A DNA stretch of 29,935 nt from Thoreauomyces humboldtii (Eukaryota > Chytridiomycota > Chytridiomycetes > Spizellomycetales > Powellomycetaceae), in assembly GCA_027596035.1 (NCBI GenBank), contig JADGJA010000148.1, forward strand, positions 6,225-36,159. Direction: 5' to 3'. Of this stretch, positions 1 to 9,331 are shown one piece after another. The position numbers and the translations under genes were made by a program. The notes under the pieces were generated by a model. That model ran no database searches, had not been told where the DNA came from, and saw only the letters and a list, made by a program, of their open reading frames with translations. Numbering within the stretch: the first letter of the stretch is position 1; each line of letters starts with the position of its first letter.

Positions 1-257
1 TTGCCCCTGCCCCGGCCCGCGTTTGGGCGGGGCTTACTTTAAAACCGGTGGGGCGCGGGGGGCGCGCCGTTTTCCCTGGGGCGGGGTACAAAACCCCCCC
101 CCCCCCTAATGATCACGTAATCACCCACAGCGCAGCGGCTACCATTATATTTGCGCGTACCTTGACCATTTAACTTCTGACTCAGTTGTAATATGTATCA
201 TTCAATCTTTCTATTTAGGTGCTATGTTTGTCGCGGCACAAGGGCAGAGCTCTAATC
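1..257. other. GC-run/poly-C window end, no gene
   Basis: The first ~110 bases are a mosaic of short G and C runs ending in a 13-base C homopolymer at 94-106. Their composition differs from everything else in the window. From about 110 on the sequence becomes ordinary AT-richer intergenic DNA. I see no coding potential. It may be a low-quality contig end or a simple-sequence tract; the sequence alone cannot separate these. Confidence 0.5.
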
Positions 258-1229
258 TCAAAGTGTTCCTGAAAGAACATCAACCAAGGACATTGTTTCC
301 AACAAGGGACCAGCCTTGTCGAAGTCGATGTTCAATTCGCCCATCTGACCAACTAGATCCGCCAAGATGGGTCCCGAAGCCGCAAGCGAGGAGCCGAGAC
401 TAGCAGCAAACTTCGGGATTTGCGAAGCGGTGGCTGACGTTCCGGATGCTTGAAGAGCCGCGACCCAGGTGGCCGAATCGGTTGCGGATGCACCTTGCAC
501 GGTGAGGCCTTGGAATGCCGAAAGAAACTGGCCAAGACTGAAAGTAGCGTCGATCGCATGTCCCTCGGTAGCCAAGGCGGTGAGGGAAATTTTTGCGCTG
601 TCGGCCACAAGACGAGCGTCCGGTTTGGAAGTGGCGGCGGGAGTTTGCTTCTTGGAGGACTTCGCTGAAGGGGACTTGGCTTTTGATCCGTATGTTTTCG
701 ATGCTTTAGCATGCTTCGTCTTCTTCTTGCAAGTTTTCCCAGTTCGCGCCGAGGGGCTGGCTGTGGGCGTGGCACCGCTCCCGAAAGTTACGAGGGTAGC
801 TGCTGCGGTTTCTGTTAGGCTGGCCCCAGCGGTCAAGGTCACCACCTGAACAACGGTCACAACTGGCATGTTCTTGGAAGGGGGAAGAGTTGCGGATGGA
901 GTGTTGCCCTCTTGAACGGTAAAGGAAATATCTCCGGCAAGGGTGACGGATGTTTCCGTACTTTGCATGGTGGAGGAAACCGTTGCAGAGGGGACGGCTG
1001 CCGTAGGCGTAGAAACATCGGTGCTGGTGTCAACAGCCGGAGGGGAGGTTTGTAGTGCTACGCTCGTGGTATATGCGTCCGCCACTGCGACGACTGCCGT
1101 GTCAGTTGGACTACTTTCGATGATCACCGCGCCAGGATAGTCCGCGGGTGGGAGATTCACAAGAGGGAGGGCGGTCGCCAGCGACACACCGAGTGCCCAA
1201 AGGGTTGCGAGAAGATGACAGGGTCTCAT
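258..1229 (-). CDS. secreted Ser/Thr/Ala-rich hypothetical protein
   Basis: Single-exon reading frame of 323 aa. The start chosen is the ATG at 1229, just inside a longer frame that begins with a non-ATG codon. The N-terminus has a classic signal peptide: a positive first residue, then the hydrophobic stretch LLATLWALGVSLATALP. Residues ~30-150 are Ser/Thr/Val/Ala rich and likely O-glycosylated. A lysine-rich segment (KTCKKKTKHAKASK and onward) follows around residues 165-200. The C-terminal ~110 residues are Ala/Ser/Leu rich and look like a small helical domain. I see no GPI-type hydrophobic tail and only two or three cysteines. I do not recognise the family. The signal peptide and Ser/Thr bias suggest a cell-wall or secreted protein. 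Confidence 0.7.
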   Translation of the reverse strand: MRPCHLLATLWALGVSLATALPLVNLPPADYPGAVIIESSPTDTAVVAVADAYTTSVALQTSPPAVDTSTDVSTPTAAVPSATVSSTMQSTETSVTLAGDISFTVQEGNTPSATLPPSKNMPVVTVVQVVTLTAGASLTETAAATLVTFGSGATPTASPSARTGKTCKKKTKHAKASKTYGSKAKSPSAKSSKKQTPAATSKPDARLVADSAKISLTALATEGHAIDATFSLGQFLSAFQGLTVQGASATDSATWVAALQASGTSATASQIPKFAASLGSSLAASGPILADLVGQMGELNIDFDKAGPLLETMSLVDVLSGTL

Positions 1230-2137
1230 GAGACGCAAAGGGGAGCGGTTGACAATGAGTTCAGTTCAGGATAGGGGAGCTCTAAAGACGACCAGCATTT
1301 TGAATCGGGAATCGAGGAGAAGGGAGAAGGCCTCTTTTGGACAGCGCTGGCATGGGAAAAGCGGCGCGCGCAAAAACAAGGGGTGGTGGAATGACCGCTG
1401 GTTTCAGCAATCTCAACTCTTCCCTTATTGCACAATCGTCGGGCCAAGACTGCACACAGATCCTCTGGTGTACCGTGAAATCTACTGTAAGGTCCCTTTC
1501 CCAGCCTTTCCTCGACCCGAAGCTGATGCAAAGTGCCAGCACTGTCAAAGTCGGATGATCAGTCCAGCCATACCGAGGAGCACCAAATTGAGAATGTGAG
1601 TACTTTCGTTCCCAGTGCGAAGAACTTTGGCCTGGATAATTCCTATATCAAGACAGAGATGTCCGGACCGCGGCCGAAGGGACCAGTTTGGCGATCCTGG
1701 GGCCCGGGCGAAACGAAAACGCGGTCTCGAGGTTAGGGGGGTTTTTTTTTCGTTGGTCTTGAACAGGGCACACCGTGCGACGCGAAGCCGGGGAAGAAGA
1801 ATGGGGAGCCGATGCTACAGTAGACGTTAACGGCGGTCGAGTTTAATGAGGTCGACCCTAGTATGGGTGGTCTTTCCTCCTGCAGCTGTATAACGGTTTT
1901 GGATCGATGTCCGCTGTTCAGAGAAATAAGGGAAAGACCTTTGGTATCGAACGCCGAGCGGCCGAAACTCTGGGTGGCGCAGCTGTCTTTTGGAATCTGA
2001 TTATTGGTACCGAGTAATCAGTTTGTGGTAACACGGGGTTACACAAAAGGCATTTACCCTTTTTTCTCTGAACTGCAGCTCTTGGACATCGCCTCCACAA
2101 AGCCGTTTCAAATAACAATACTATAAGCAACGCTAGA
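1230..2137. other. intergenic region, divergent promoters
   Basis: About 900 bp between the start codons of the secreted-protein gene (-) and PDAP1 (+). Short frames here lack family resemblance and look random. It contains homopolymers (G6 followed by a T run near 1736-1751). About 130 bp before the PDAP1 start lie two dyads: CTGATTA at 1997-2003 pairs with TAATCAG at 2015-2021, and GTAAC at 2028-2032 pairs with GTTAC at 2038-2042. Probably promoter and 5' UTR sequence for both flanking genes. Confidence 0.5.
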
Positions 2138-2862
2138 ATGGGTCTCGGCGGAAGTGGCGGAACTGTGAACCGCGGTTCCAAGTACAAAGTCAAGCGGGGC
2201 GGCGGTCGTCACCACACTCCAGGACGTGTCCTCTCAGAGCAAGGTGACGTCTGGAACCACCCTCGGGAGACCGACAAGCCATCCTCAGGATCAGAAGACG
2301 ACTCCTCTTCGGAAGAAGAGTCGTCTGAAGAGGAGGAGGTGACGGCCGCAAATCGACCACGACCTGCTGGCGCGTCCAACGCAAAGCTCGGAAACACGGT
2401 GGAATCCTCCGACGAGGACGTCAAGGTCACCAAGAAGAAGGCACCTGCCGGCGCCGTGGACCCAGCGATCCCTGGAGCAGGCAACGCCAACCGAACCGCG
2501 AAGACTCACTTGAAGGCGAGCGACATTGGGGGCGGCGATCGGGAGCTCAGCCGTCGAGAACGGGAGGCGCTGGCAAAGGAGCGAGCAACGGCCGCTTTCT
2601 GGAAGGCTCAAGAGGAGGGGAAAACGGACCAAGCCAGGGCCGATCTCGCACGTCTGGCCATCATCAAGAAGAACCGGGAGGAGGCAGCAAAGAGGAAGGC
2701 AGAAGAGGCAGCCAGTGAGAATCTATGTGTGCTGACCATAGCAATGTTTTCGTCTGGCTGATCGGTATCTCCTTCATAGACAAAGGCAAACCTGTAGGAG
2801 CTAAGGCAGAGTCGCTCAACGCTGGTCGTGGAATCATCTCCAAGTCTCTCGGCAAGAAGTAA
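2138..2862 (+). CDS. PDAP1: PDAP1/PP28-family phosphoprotein
   Basis: Two exons, 2138-2714 and 2780-2862, with a 65-nt GT..AG intron at 2715-2779; 219 aa. The C-terminal half carries the casein-kinase-substrate PP28 (PDAP1, 28 kDa heat- and acid-stable phosphoprotein) signature: ELSRREREALAKER, then [20 protein letters not shown], then an E/A/K/R-rich helix. The animal protein has nearly identical ELSRREREE and [24 protein letters not shown] blocks. Splicing restores the family's basic C-terminus (ISKSLGKK). The N-terminus is Gly-rich and basic. The middle (~residues 48-70) is an acidic Ser/Glu tract typical of CK2 substrates. The animal protein has been described as an RNA-associated phosphoprotein; the fungal role is unknown. 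The gene converges on the CINP homologue, leaving 217 bp between stops. Confidence 0.9.
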
Positions 2863-3079
2863 AGCCGCTCTATCATGCTCGACTGTACATCATTTCTTTT
2901 TGTTGAGACGTGTAGAAACCCAGAATTTCCGTCTCTTATCTGCCACCCATCTGCTTTTTATTTGCCAATATGATATCATTCATGTTTTCCAGCACCGGTT
3001 CCCGTTTCTTGTGGATCGAGCCCCGACCTTCGCGTTCCCTGCTGCCTTGCTGGAGGCCGATTCGCCATCTGGGCATAGT

Positions 3080-3924
3080 TCAGGCTGTGTCGTCCGTTTC
3101 CAGCGCCTGCAGGAAGTCCATCTCTTGCAATGCTTCCGCTTCCAGGTACGGCTGCTGCAGCCACGCAGATAAGTGGAACATGACCTCTCTTCGGTCTTCC
3201 AGAGTCAAAACGATCTGACATATTCGTGACTTGAGGCTTGTTTCCCATACGTACATGTCCAGCACCCTCTTGAACATTGCAACTTTCAAGAGTCGAGCAT
3301 TAGTTGTTGCCGTGTACACGATAGCGCCCGGGGGTGGAGGTAGAGGATAACTAACTATGTTTCTCCAATGTCATTGTCCGGAAAAGCGGGATCTCCGAGA
3401 CGTGATCCTCTCCCATGTTGTTGGCCGTGTCGTCCAGGAGAGCATAAAGGCGCATGTATAGCGCTTGCATTTTTTTCAGATGATTTTCCTGAGATACTCC
3501 CAAGGTAAACTGCAGATCCTTCTCTTGCAATCACACTCGGAAAGCGCTCTGTACCATTTTTTCAAGGATGACGTTGAGGCTTTTGGTCGGTCCTGCACAA
3601 GAACTTCGCAGTTCATCGTCCATCCTCTGCTCCCAGCCGAGGTGCTCGCTCAACGAAGGATTCCATCTTGTCTTTTCTTTCTCAGCACTTTCCGGAATCG
3701 CAAGTACTTTGGTTAGCGGTGACCTCTACCGAGTATTGCACGCCTTCCTTCGACGGACCTTACTTGTGCTGAAGGGTAACGTTGGCCAGTCCATTGATGA
3801 TGGTAAGGCCATCCTCACAGAACCCCTGCCACTGAACCCGGTGGTATCGAAGGTCACTCCAGGCTGAGCGGACGGCACGTTGGATTGCTGAAAGTGTTTG
3901 AGAGGAGCCGGAAGGTGACTGCAT
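3080..3924 (-). CDS. CINP: CINP homologue (CDK2-interacting protein)
   Basis: Four exons on the minus strand: 3924-3764, 3687-3555, 3509-3356 and 3282-3080. Introns are 76, 45 and 73 nt; the product is 216 aa, against about 212 for human CINP. Matching blocks run in the CINP order: an N-terminal AWSDL..W..FCEDGLTIINGLANV (human ADWHNLILKWETLNDAGFTTANNIANL), a central MDDEL..C......LNVILEKM, and a C-terminal PLFRT...MFKRVLDMYVWE. The last has the same spacing as human PLFHTW...VSHKLLEMYRKE. It ends with LSAWLQQPYLEAEAL (human LSMWLHQPYVES). In animals CINP binds CDK2/CDC7 and is part of the 55LCC AAA-ATPase complex (SPATA5, SPATA5L1, C1orf109), linked to replisome turnover and ribosome maturation. 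Retaining the 45-nt intron would add an in-frame TGA. The start is the ATG just before the first conserved block. Confidence 0.87.
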
Positions 3925-4070
3925 AGCTAGCGCCTGCAACTCCCACGTTGCCCAGCACGAGTTGCGAGGGTGGACTCTGGTGACAAGTCCGAAACCAACG
4001 GACAATCGCCTTGAAATCCTCGCTCTTGAGCCGTGACAGGAACACTTTATGACACCTCGGCGTAACAGAC
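3925..4070. promoter_or_regulatory. 146-bp shared CINP/GEP4 divergent promoter
   Basis: Only 146 bp separate the two start codons, so the genes probably share a bidirectional promoter. The stretch has an open minus-strand frame with an ATG at 4072 that overlaps the GEP4 ATG in a CATG palindrome. That frame stops 14 codons or so into the CINP first exon region and does not align to CINP, so I treat it as 5' leader. Confidence 0.5.
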
Positions 4071-5037
4071 ATGGTTCAGAGTTTGAACACGGCCGCCTTG
4101 AACTCTGTGTTGACTCTATTCCGCAAACCTTCTCTCCTTGTTCCTCATCTGATTGTACCAGGTGGGCTGGTCGATAACTCTCTCTCCCTAATTTCCCTCG
4201 GAGCTTACCGTCCGCCCTTTCAGACATCCGTTTCATCAACTTCCATGCGTTAAAGCAAGCAGGGGTGAACCGGATTGTATTTGACAAAGACAACACCCTC
4301 ACTGCGCCTTATGTCGAAGAATTACATCCGCCTTTCTCTGCCGCATGGAAGTCGTGCAAGGACGTCTTCGGAGAGGATGGGATATTGGTGGTCTCGAATT
4401 CCGCGGGGACCACAGACGACGTCGGGTTCGTCAATGTGAGTTACCATTAGAATGCGGATTGCTCAGTCAAACATGAGCAGAGCAATTCTTATCCGTCCGT
4501 CCAGGCTTCGAAAGTAGAGCGGACCCTCGGTACGGTGGTGGCTGCCATCCCCTCATTGCGCTCACCGATCCAAGCTTCCTAACATGGGCCGATTTCTGAT
4601 TTGCAGGTGTACCAGTTTTTCGCCACGTGCTTAAAGTATCAGCGACTTGGTCCTCGAAGATCCTGTTGATCGCACGCTGACGCGCCTTTCGCCAACCTCA
4701 GAAACCTGCCGGCGGAGAACTTTTGCCGCCTCATTTCGGCGTCCCGGCATCTTCTATAGCGGTAGTGGGAGATCGCATTTTGACCGACGTCGTTTACGGC
4801 AACGCAGGAGGGATGATGAGCATCTACGTTGAGCGCATTGTTACCGAGACCGGGGACAACCCGTTCGCCGCTGCGGTGGGTCAAGTTACATTGTTGCAAC
4901 CTGAATGCACACGAGCTCATTCGGAGAAACAACACCAGATTCGAAGAGCGGAACGCCCGCTGCTGAGATGGTTGCAGAAACGGGGCATCAAGCCGCCCTC
5001 GCTCATGCAAGCAGCTTGCGAGCACAGAAAGTTGTGA
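4071..5037 (+). CDS. GEP4: mitochondrial PGP phosphatase, GEP4 type (HAD)
   Basis: Dephosphorylates phosphatidylglycerophosphate to phosphatidylglycerol, the penultimate route to cardiolipin, at the matrix side of the mitochondrial inner membrane. Exons: 4071-4161, 4224-4435, 4505-4529, 4607-4635, 4702-4875, 4927-5037; 213 aa. HAD motif I is FDKDNTLT, motif II is VVSNSAG, the motif III lysine lies in VLKKPAG, and motif IV is VVGDRILTD. The N-terminus SLLVPHLIVPDIRFI matches the yeast/fungal Gep4 start, which sets the ATG. Two exons are only 25 and 29 nt, yet both are needed to join motif II to motif III. The last intron (4876-4926, 51 nt) is in frame with no stop, so a 230-aa form is possible. 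Yeast Gep4 is about 185 aa; the extra length is C-terminal. Confidence 0.92.
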
Positions 5038-5300
5038 AATGTGAGTCCTGCGTTTTCTGGGCAGAAGTCTCCAAAGGCTCCGTACGGCCCTTCCCCAGCC
5101 CTTCCCTCCTCACGTGCCGCCGCCCTCCTGCGGCCTTCCTGTTGCCCTTCCCCGTTCCCGCATACACAATTGTTAGACCTGCATAATACTGTACATGCGA
5201 ATACACACGCGCACGCACGCCCTCATTCCCACCACCTTTCGTGCAAGCGCTTCCTTTTCCACCCAGTTTCAGCAGGCGACATCCACACAGGAAGGCGCGC

Positions 5301-7463
5301 ATGTCGCGTCCAAAAGTCGCAATTATAGGCGCGGGAGCCAGCGGGTTGGCAGCACTCAAGCAGTGCCTCGAAGAAGGGCTGGACGTCGAGGTTTTTGACC
5401 AGGAACCGCAAGTCGGCGGGTTATGGCGATATGTTCCTCAAGGCGGCGATGACGCACACTCCAGCATCTACATGAGTACCATAATCAACACGAGTAAAGA
5501 GTACGGGGAGGCAGAGCACCTGAAGAACAGGCTTTCCGGTCTAACTTCTCTTTTCGCTACTGCAGAATGGTTGGTGGGGTGTTCTCAAAACCGATTCTCC
5601 CCTCCCGAAAGCCGCGTTAACGCTTTGGCGACTTCTGCGTTTAGATGGCTTACTCAGACTTCCCTGCTCCCAAGGAATGGCCTACCTTTCTTCCCGTGAG
5701 TTCGTCCGCTACTGGACCCTTCGGCGTCACCGATGCTGACACCTTTACAGCATCGATTCGTGGTCAAATATCTTAATCTCTACTGTGATCAATACGATTT
5801 GCGTCAGCACATTCAATTCAATCGTAAAGTCATATCCCTCACCCCGGAAGTTGGGCCAGAAGGAGGTTCGACTGGACGATGGGAACTTGTAACACAGCGC
5901 GTGCGGAGAAAAGGCTCTACTCCCCGTGCGAACATACCGGCGCCACCCCCTGCGGTTCCTTCTCTTTACACCTCGCAAGACGCCAGCGCTCCTAGGGCAG
6001 TTGATGGCCGGGGTATCTCGACTGAACGCGGTCGGAGCCCTCCGGCGTCGACTGGCCGGCCGGCCGCTCGGCCCAGCGGTCGCATCTCATCGCCATTCCG
6101 AGATTACGACCCGGCTGCTGGCTACGAGCCCGTCGGCCGCAGCGCGTCGGTCTCCCCGAGAGACTCTGGATTGTCTTCTCCCGCCAACTCTTCGCCCTCA
6201 TCCCGCGAGCCAGCATTTCAGGGAGAGTCTTCACGCTCGTATACAGGCAGTGCGGACCTTCACTCGGGGTCTCGGAAGCCTCTCAAATGCCGTAGTCAAA
6301 CGTTTGATTACGTGATAGTGGCTACAGGACACCATTGGAAACCCCGGCTTCCTGATTTCAAGGGTGTTGAAAACTTTAAGGGACGGATGCTGCATTCTCA
6401 TGCCTATAAAGTGTAAGTGAGTCGCAATTGTGCTGTTATCGGTTTGTCACTAATATGTTTCCTCCTTAGGCCTTATCCCTTCAAAGACCAACGCGTTTTG
6501 ATCGTTGGGATCGGGAATTCCGGGGCGGATATTGCCACCGAGCTTTCGCACCATGCGAAGCAAGTCGTTCTTTCCGCTCGGAGTGGCACGTGGATTATGC
6601 CAAGATTTTCACTTTTCGGGATACCACTTGACCACCTTTCCTCGCGAGTCGCACACGCTTTGCCCAAAAGCTTGACCAGCTATGTGTTCGAGACCGCAAT
6701 GCGCTTTCAACACGGAGACCTCGGCAAGTTCGGCCTCAAACCCGGCCATCACATCTTTGAAGCACATCCTACGATCAACGGGCAAGTCCTAGACCGCATC
6801 GCCAGCGGCAGGGTCCTTGTCCGACCAAATGTAACCCGATTCCATGAAGACGGAACGACCGTAGAGTTTGACGACGGCACGACGGAGGGCATCGACGAGA
6901 TCGTATATTGCACCGGCTACCGCATCGAGCACCCGTTCCTCGACGACGCTCTGGCTGTGCTCGGGCAGGAGAGGGCGGACAGCAACCGCATTCGTTTATA
7001 CAAGAATGTGTTTCCTCTTCGACATCGCAACATCGCCTTTATTGGCCTGGCTCAACCCATCGGAGCGTTGATGCCTGTGGCTGAGATGCAGGCAAGATGG
7101 GTTGCGCGGGTAGTGGCTGGAAAAACCGATCTCCCTTCGCCGTCGGACATGCGGGACGAGGTGGATTTGGACTGGACTCGACATCAGCACAACTTTTTAC
7201 CAAAGGAGCGGCATACGATCGAGGTCGAGTACGTGACGTACATGGACGAGCTAGCAAGCAAGATCGGATGCAAGCCCGATGTGTGGCAAATGATTCGTCA
7301 GGGGGAGCTCGGTCTCGCGTCCAAAGTTCTTTTTGGGCCGGCAATTCCTGCGCAGTTTAGGCTTCAGGGACCTGGAAAGTGGGAGGGGGCCGCCCATGCC
7401 ATCAATGATGCTTGCTCCGCATATGACTTCAGTAACCGAGAAGTTGAGGGAGGTGCAGTGTAG
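5301..7463 (+). CDS. flavin-containing monooxygenase
   Basis: NADPH/FAD-dependent monooxygenase of the FMO family, oxidising nucleophilic N or S atoms of small molecules. Exons: 5301-5500, 5566-5569 (4 nt), 5645-5695, 5751-6412, 6470-7463; 636 aa. The FAD motif GAGASG (residues 10-15) is followed by a GGLWR block (39-43). Splicing the 4-nt exon gives NTSKEMMAYSDFP (about residues 63-75), an FMO hallmark. The FMO fingerprint FKGRMLHS is at 294-301, the NADPH motif GIGNSG at 319-324, and the C-terminal TGY at 454-456. Fungal and animal FMOs are usually 450-550 aa. The excess here is a Ser/Pro/Arg-rich insert at roughly residues 137-267, between conserved strands, with no intron signature around it. 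The start ATG lies five residues before the first beta strand. Substrate unknown. Confidence 0.93.
5566..5569 (+). other. 4-nt microexon (AATG) of the FMO gene
   Basis: The preceding exon ends ...AGTAAAGA at 5500 and a GT..AG intron spans 5501-5565 (ends CTGCAG). AATG at 5566-5569 is followed by GTTGGT and a second intron to 5644 (ends TTTAG), then ATGGCTTAC. Joining GA+AATG+ATG yields Glu-Met-Met, restoring NTSKEMM, which is near invariant in FMOs. Direct joining of the outer exons breaks the frame. Confidence 0.85.
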
Positions 7464-7729
7464 TCTCCGAGGTAGTTAGACACTTGCACTGTACATACCC
7501 CCTAAATACCTGTACACCTGCAATATCCAAGTCAGCGGTGACATTGTGCCACCACGCGTGCCGCGTCGCACCCCCCGCGTGTACAGGGTTCATGATGCCC
7601 CCTTCCTCCCTAAGTGTACTTGTACATGTACAGTACCCAGCGCTCCAGGCATCCTCCTTTACACTGAACTGAGCACCTGTACACTGTACACTGAACGAGA
7701 TACGATTGCCAACATACCTTACCAACGGG
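7464..7729. promoter_or_regulatory. TGTACA palindrome cluster between FMO and mpaB-like genes
   Basis: Seven exact copies of the palindrome TGTACA start at 7490, 7511, 7580, 7621, 7627, 7678 and 7685, plus TGTACT at 7615, all within about 200 bp. By chance one copy per ~4 kb is expected. The last pair sits about 45 bp before the downstream ATG and is embedded in repeated CACTGAAC-like words. The first copy extends to TGTACATA, a Pumilio-type element, 27 nt after the FMO stop. It could be an operator array for the mpaB-like gene, 3'-end processing signals for the FMO gene, or both. Confidence 0.5.
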
Positions 7730-9331
7730 ATGATTCCAGCCTTACTCCCCTTTGGATGGGGAGTCTCGACATTCCTCTACTACGTACAGTCCCGTCGCTT
7801 CGATATTCTCACCAGCATCCTCGAGTGTCCCGACCCTCACACCGGCCCAGAAGCAGCTTCCCGGGTTTATGAGAAGACATGGGAGTACGAATTTCCCTTT
7901 CTAGCGCGCCTCGGCTTCCACCTGGCGACCATTCGCGCTTTTGCAATACCCTCCATCGCCAAAGCACTTGCTCTGTCCTCCTCGACACCCTCCTCGACTC
8001 CGTCAACGATCAATATTCATGACATGGCTAGGACTTTTGAGGACACGGATCTTTTGGTGAAGGAGATGACCGAACGACCCGTGTCTGATGCGAGGGCCCA
8101 AAGAGCGCTGGCGCGAGCCAAGCGCATCTCCTCCACATGCAAGCTGACCAATGAAGAGTGCACATACATCTTGTGCATCCTAGTTGTTGAGCCTTGTCGG
8201 CTTGTTGAAAAATGGGGTTATCGAGTTTTAGCAAGCAAGGAGAAGGAGGTGAGCATCAAGAACTTTTGAAATGCAAGGTCGATGCGCTTCATGTTCTGAC
8301 TCCCTTGGCCGGGCTCTTGATTGCAGGCTCATTTCGAGGTGTGGTCATCCATTGGACTCCAGATGGGTATCAAGGGCCTTCCCACTTCTTTTCACGGCAT
8401 GCAGGAATACGTGCTCCATTTCGAGTCAACACATCAACGCGCACATCCGTCTTCGAAAGCGCTGGCTGGGGCTGCGATTGATCTTCTCATCGAGGCTTTA
8501 CCCCTGCCATCTCTGCATGCTTACCTGCGCCCGCTCGCCCGTCGTTTCGTTCATACTCTTCTTGATCCATCTCTTCGCGAGGCTTTGGAAGTGACTGCTC
8601 CGCCAGTCATTTTCTCCTGGTTCGCCGAACTGATGTTGAGGGTACACGCTGGCTGCGTGAGGTACCTCCTTCTGCCCCGCGAGGCTCCCGCCCGCCGCAC
8701 GCCCGACATCGCACAAGGTCCAACTGGGAGATTTCTCCCCATCACAACTGTTTACGGTGACTTTTACCTGAATGGATACAGGATTGACGAACTGGGACCG
8801 CGCTTGAAAGAAAGCTGGAGTTCGGCCGAGGGCAGGGACAACATACCTAGTTGCTTGAGGCGGGCTTTGAGCATGACTGGACCTCGCCTCTCGAGTCATT
8901 ACATCACAAACCAACATCAGGAACAGCGTGTCAAACAGCAACCGCAACACCAACAACAAAAAGGTCTTGACGCGAGAGGCCCCGCCGTAGCTTGCGATTA
9001 CGACCATGTCCCGGACCGGGTTTCATCCAATTCATTGACACAGCGACGGCCCCTCCTCCGCCGTCGAGCAACAACAAATTTCTTTTCTGACGGTTCACCA
9101 CACCGACGCCAGGATGAACCGGTTCCTCCGGATTGTGAAACCGCGGGAGATAGTGGCGACCACGATCGGATCCGATTCCGGCGATATTCAAATGCGGCTT
9201 TAGGCGGCGATCCGGATGCGGGAGATGCAGGTCGAAGGGCATATGGGCAAGGGGGCAGGGTTGAATTGACCTTTTCCAGTCCCGCCGAGGAGGAAAGCTG
9301 GGGCCAGTTCTTCCGCAAGTGTATCGATTGA
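7730..9331 (+). CDS. mpaB/rubber-oxygenase-like (DUF2236) oxygenase
   Basis: Two exons, 7730-8248 and 8327-9331, with a 78-nt intron; 507 aa. The start is the first ATG of the frame. The protein resembles the ER-bound oxygenase mpaB/mpaB'/latex-clearing-protein catalytic family. It has an N-terminal hydrophobic segment (FGWGVSTFLYYVQ), a WEYEFPFLARLGFHLATIRAF block, an isolated tail of family order (LTNEECTYILCILVVEPCRLVEKWGYR), and VWSSIGLQMGIKGLP followed by a helical half ending near residue 300. In Penicillium mpaB' cleaves the farnesyl chain of a mycophenolic acid intermediate; other members are of unknown substrate. The His I expect in the central RxxxxH-type helix appears replaced (LARAKRISST, residues ~128-136), so activity is uncertain. 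Residues ~340-507 are a disordered, Gln/Arg/Asp-rich tail unusual for the family. Confidence 0.75.

Noticed and set aside
3854..4072. Minus-strand frame with its ATG overlapping the GEP4 ATG (CATG palindrome), suggesting overlapping divergent start codons
   Set aside because: The frame stops in the CINP first exon region, and the CINP homology lies in another frame beginning with its own ATG at 3924. The overlap is incidental.
5241..5699. Continuous open frame through the first FMO introns
   Set aside because: It reads out of the conserved FMO frame after residue 66 and contains two intron-like segments. The spliced model restores NTSKEMM.
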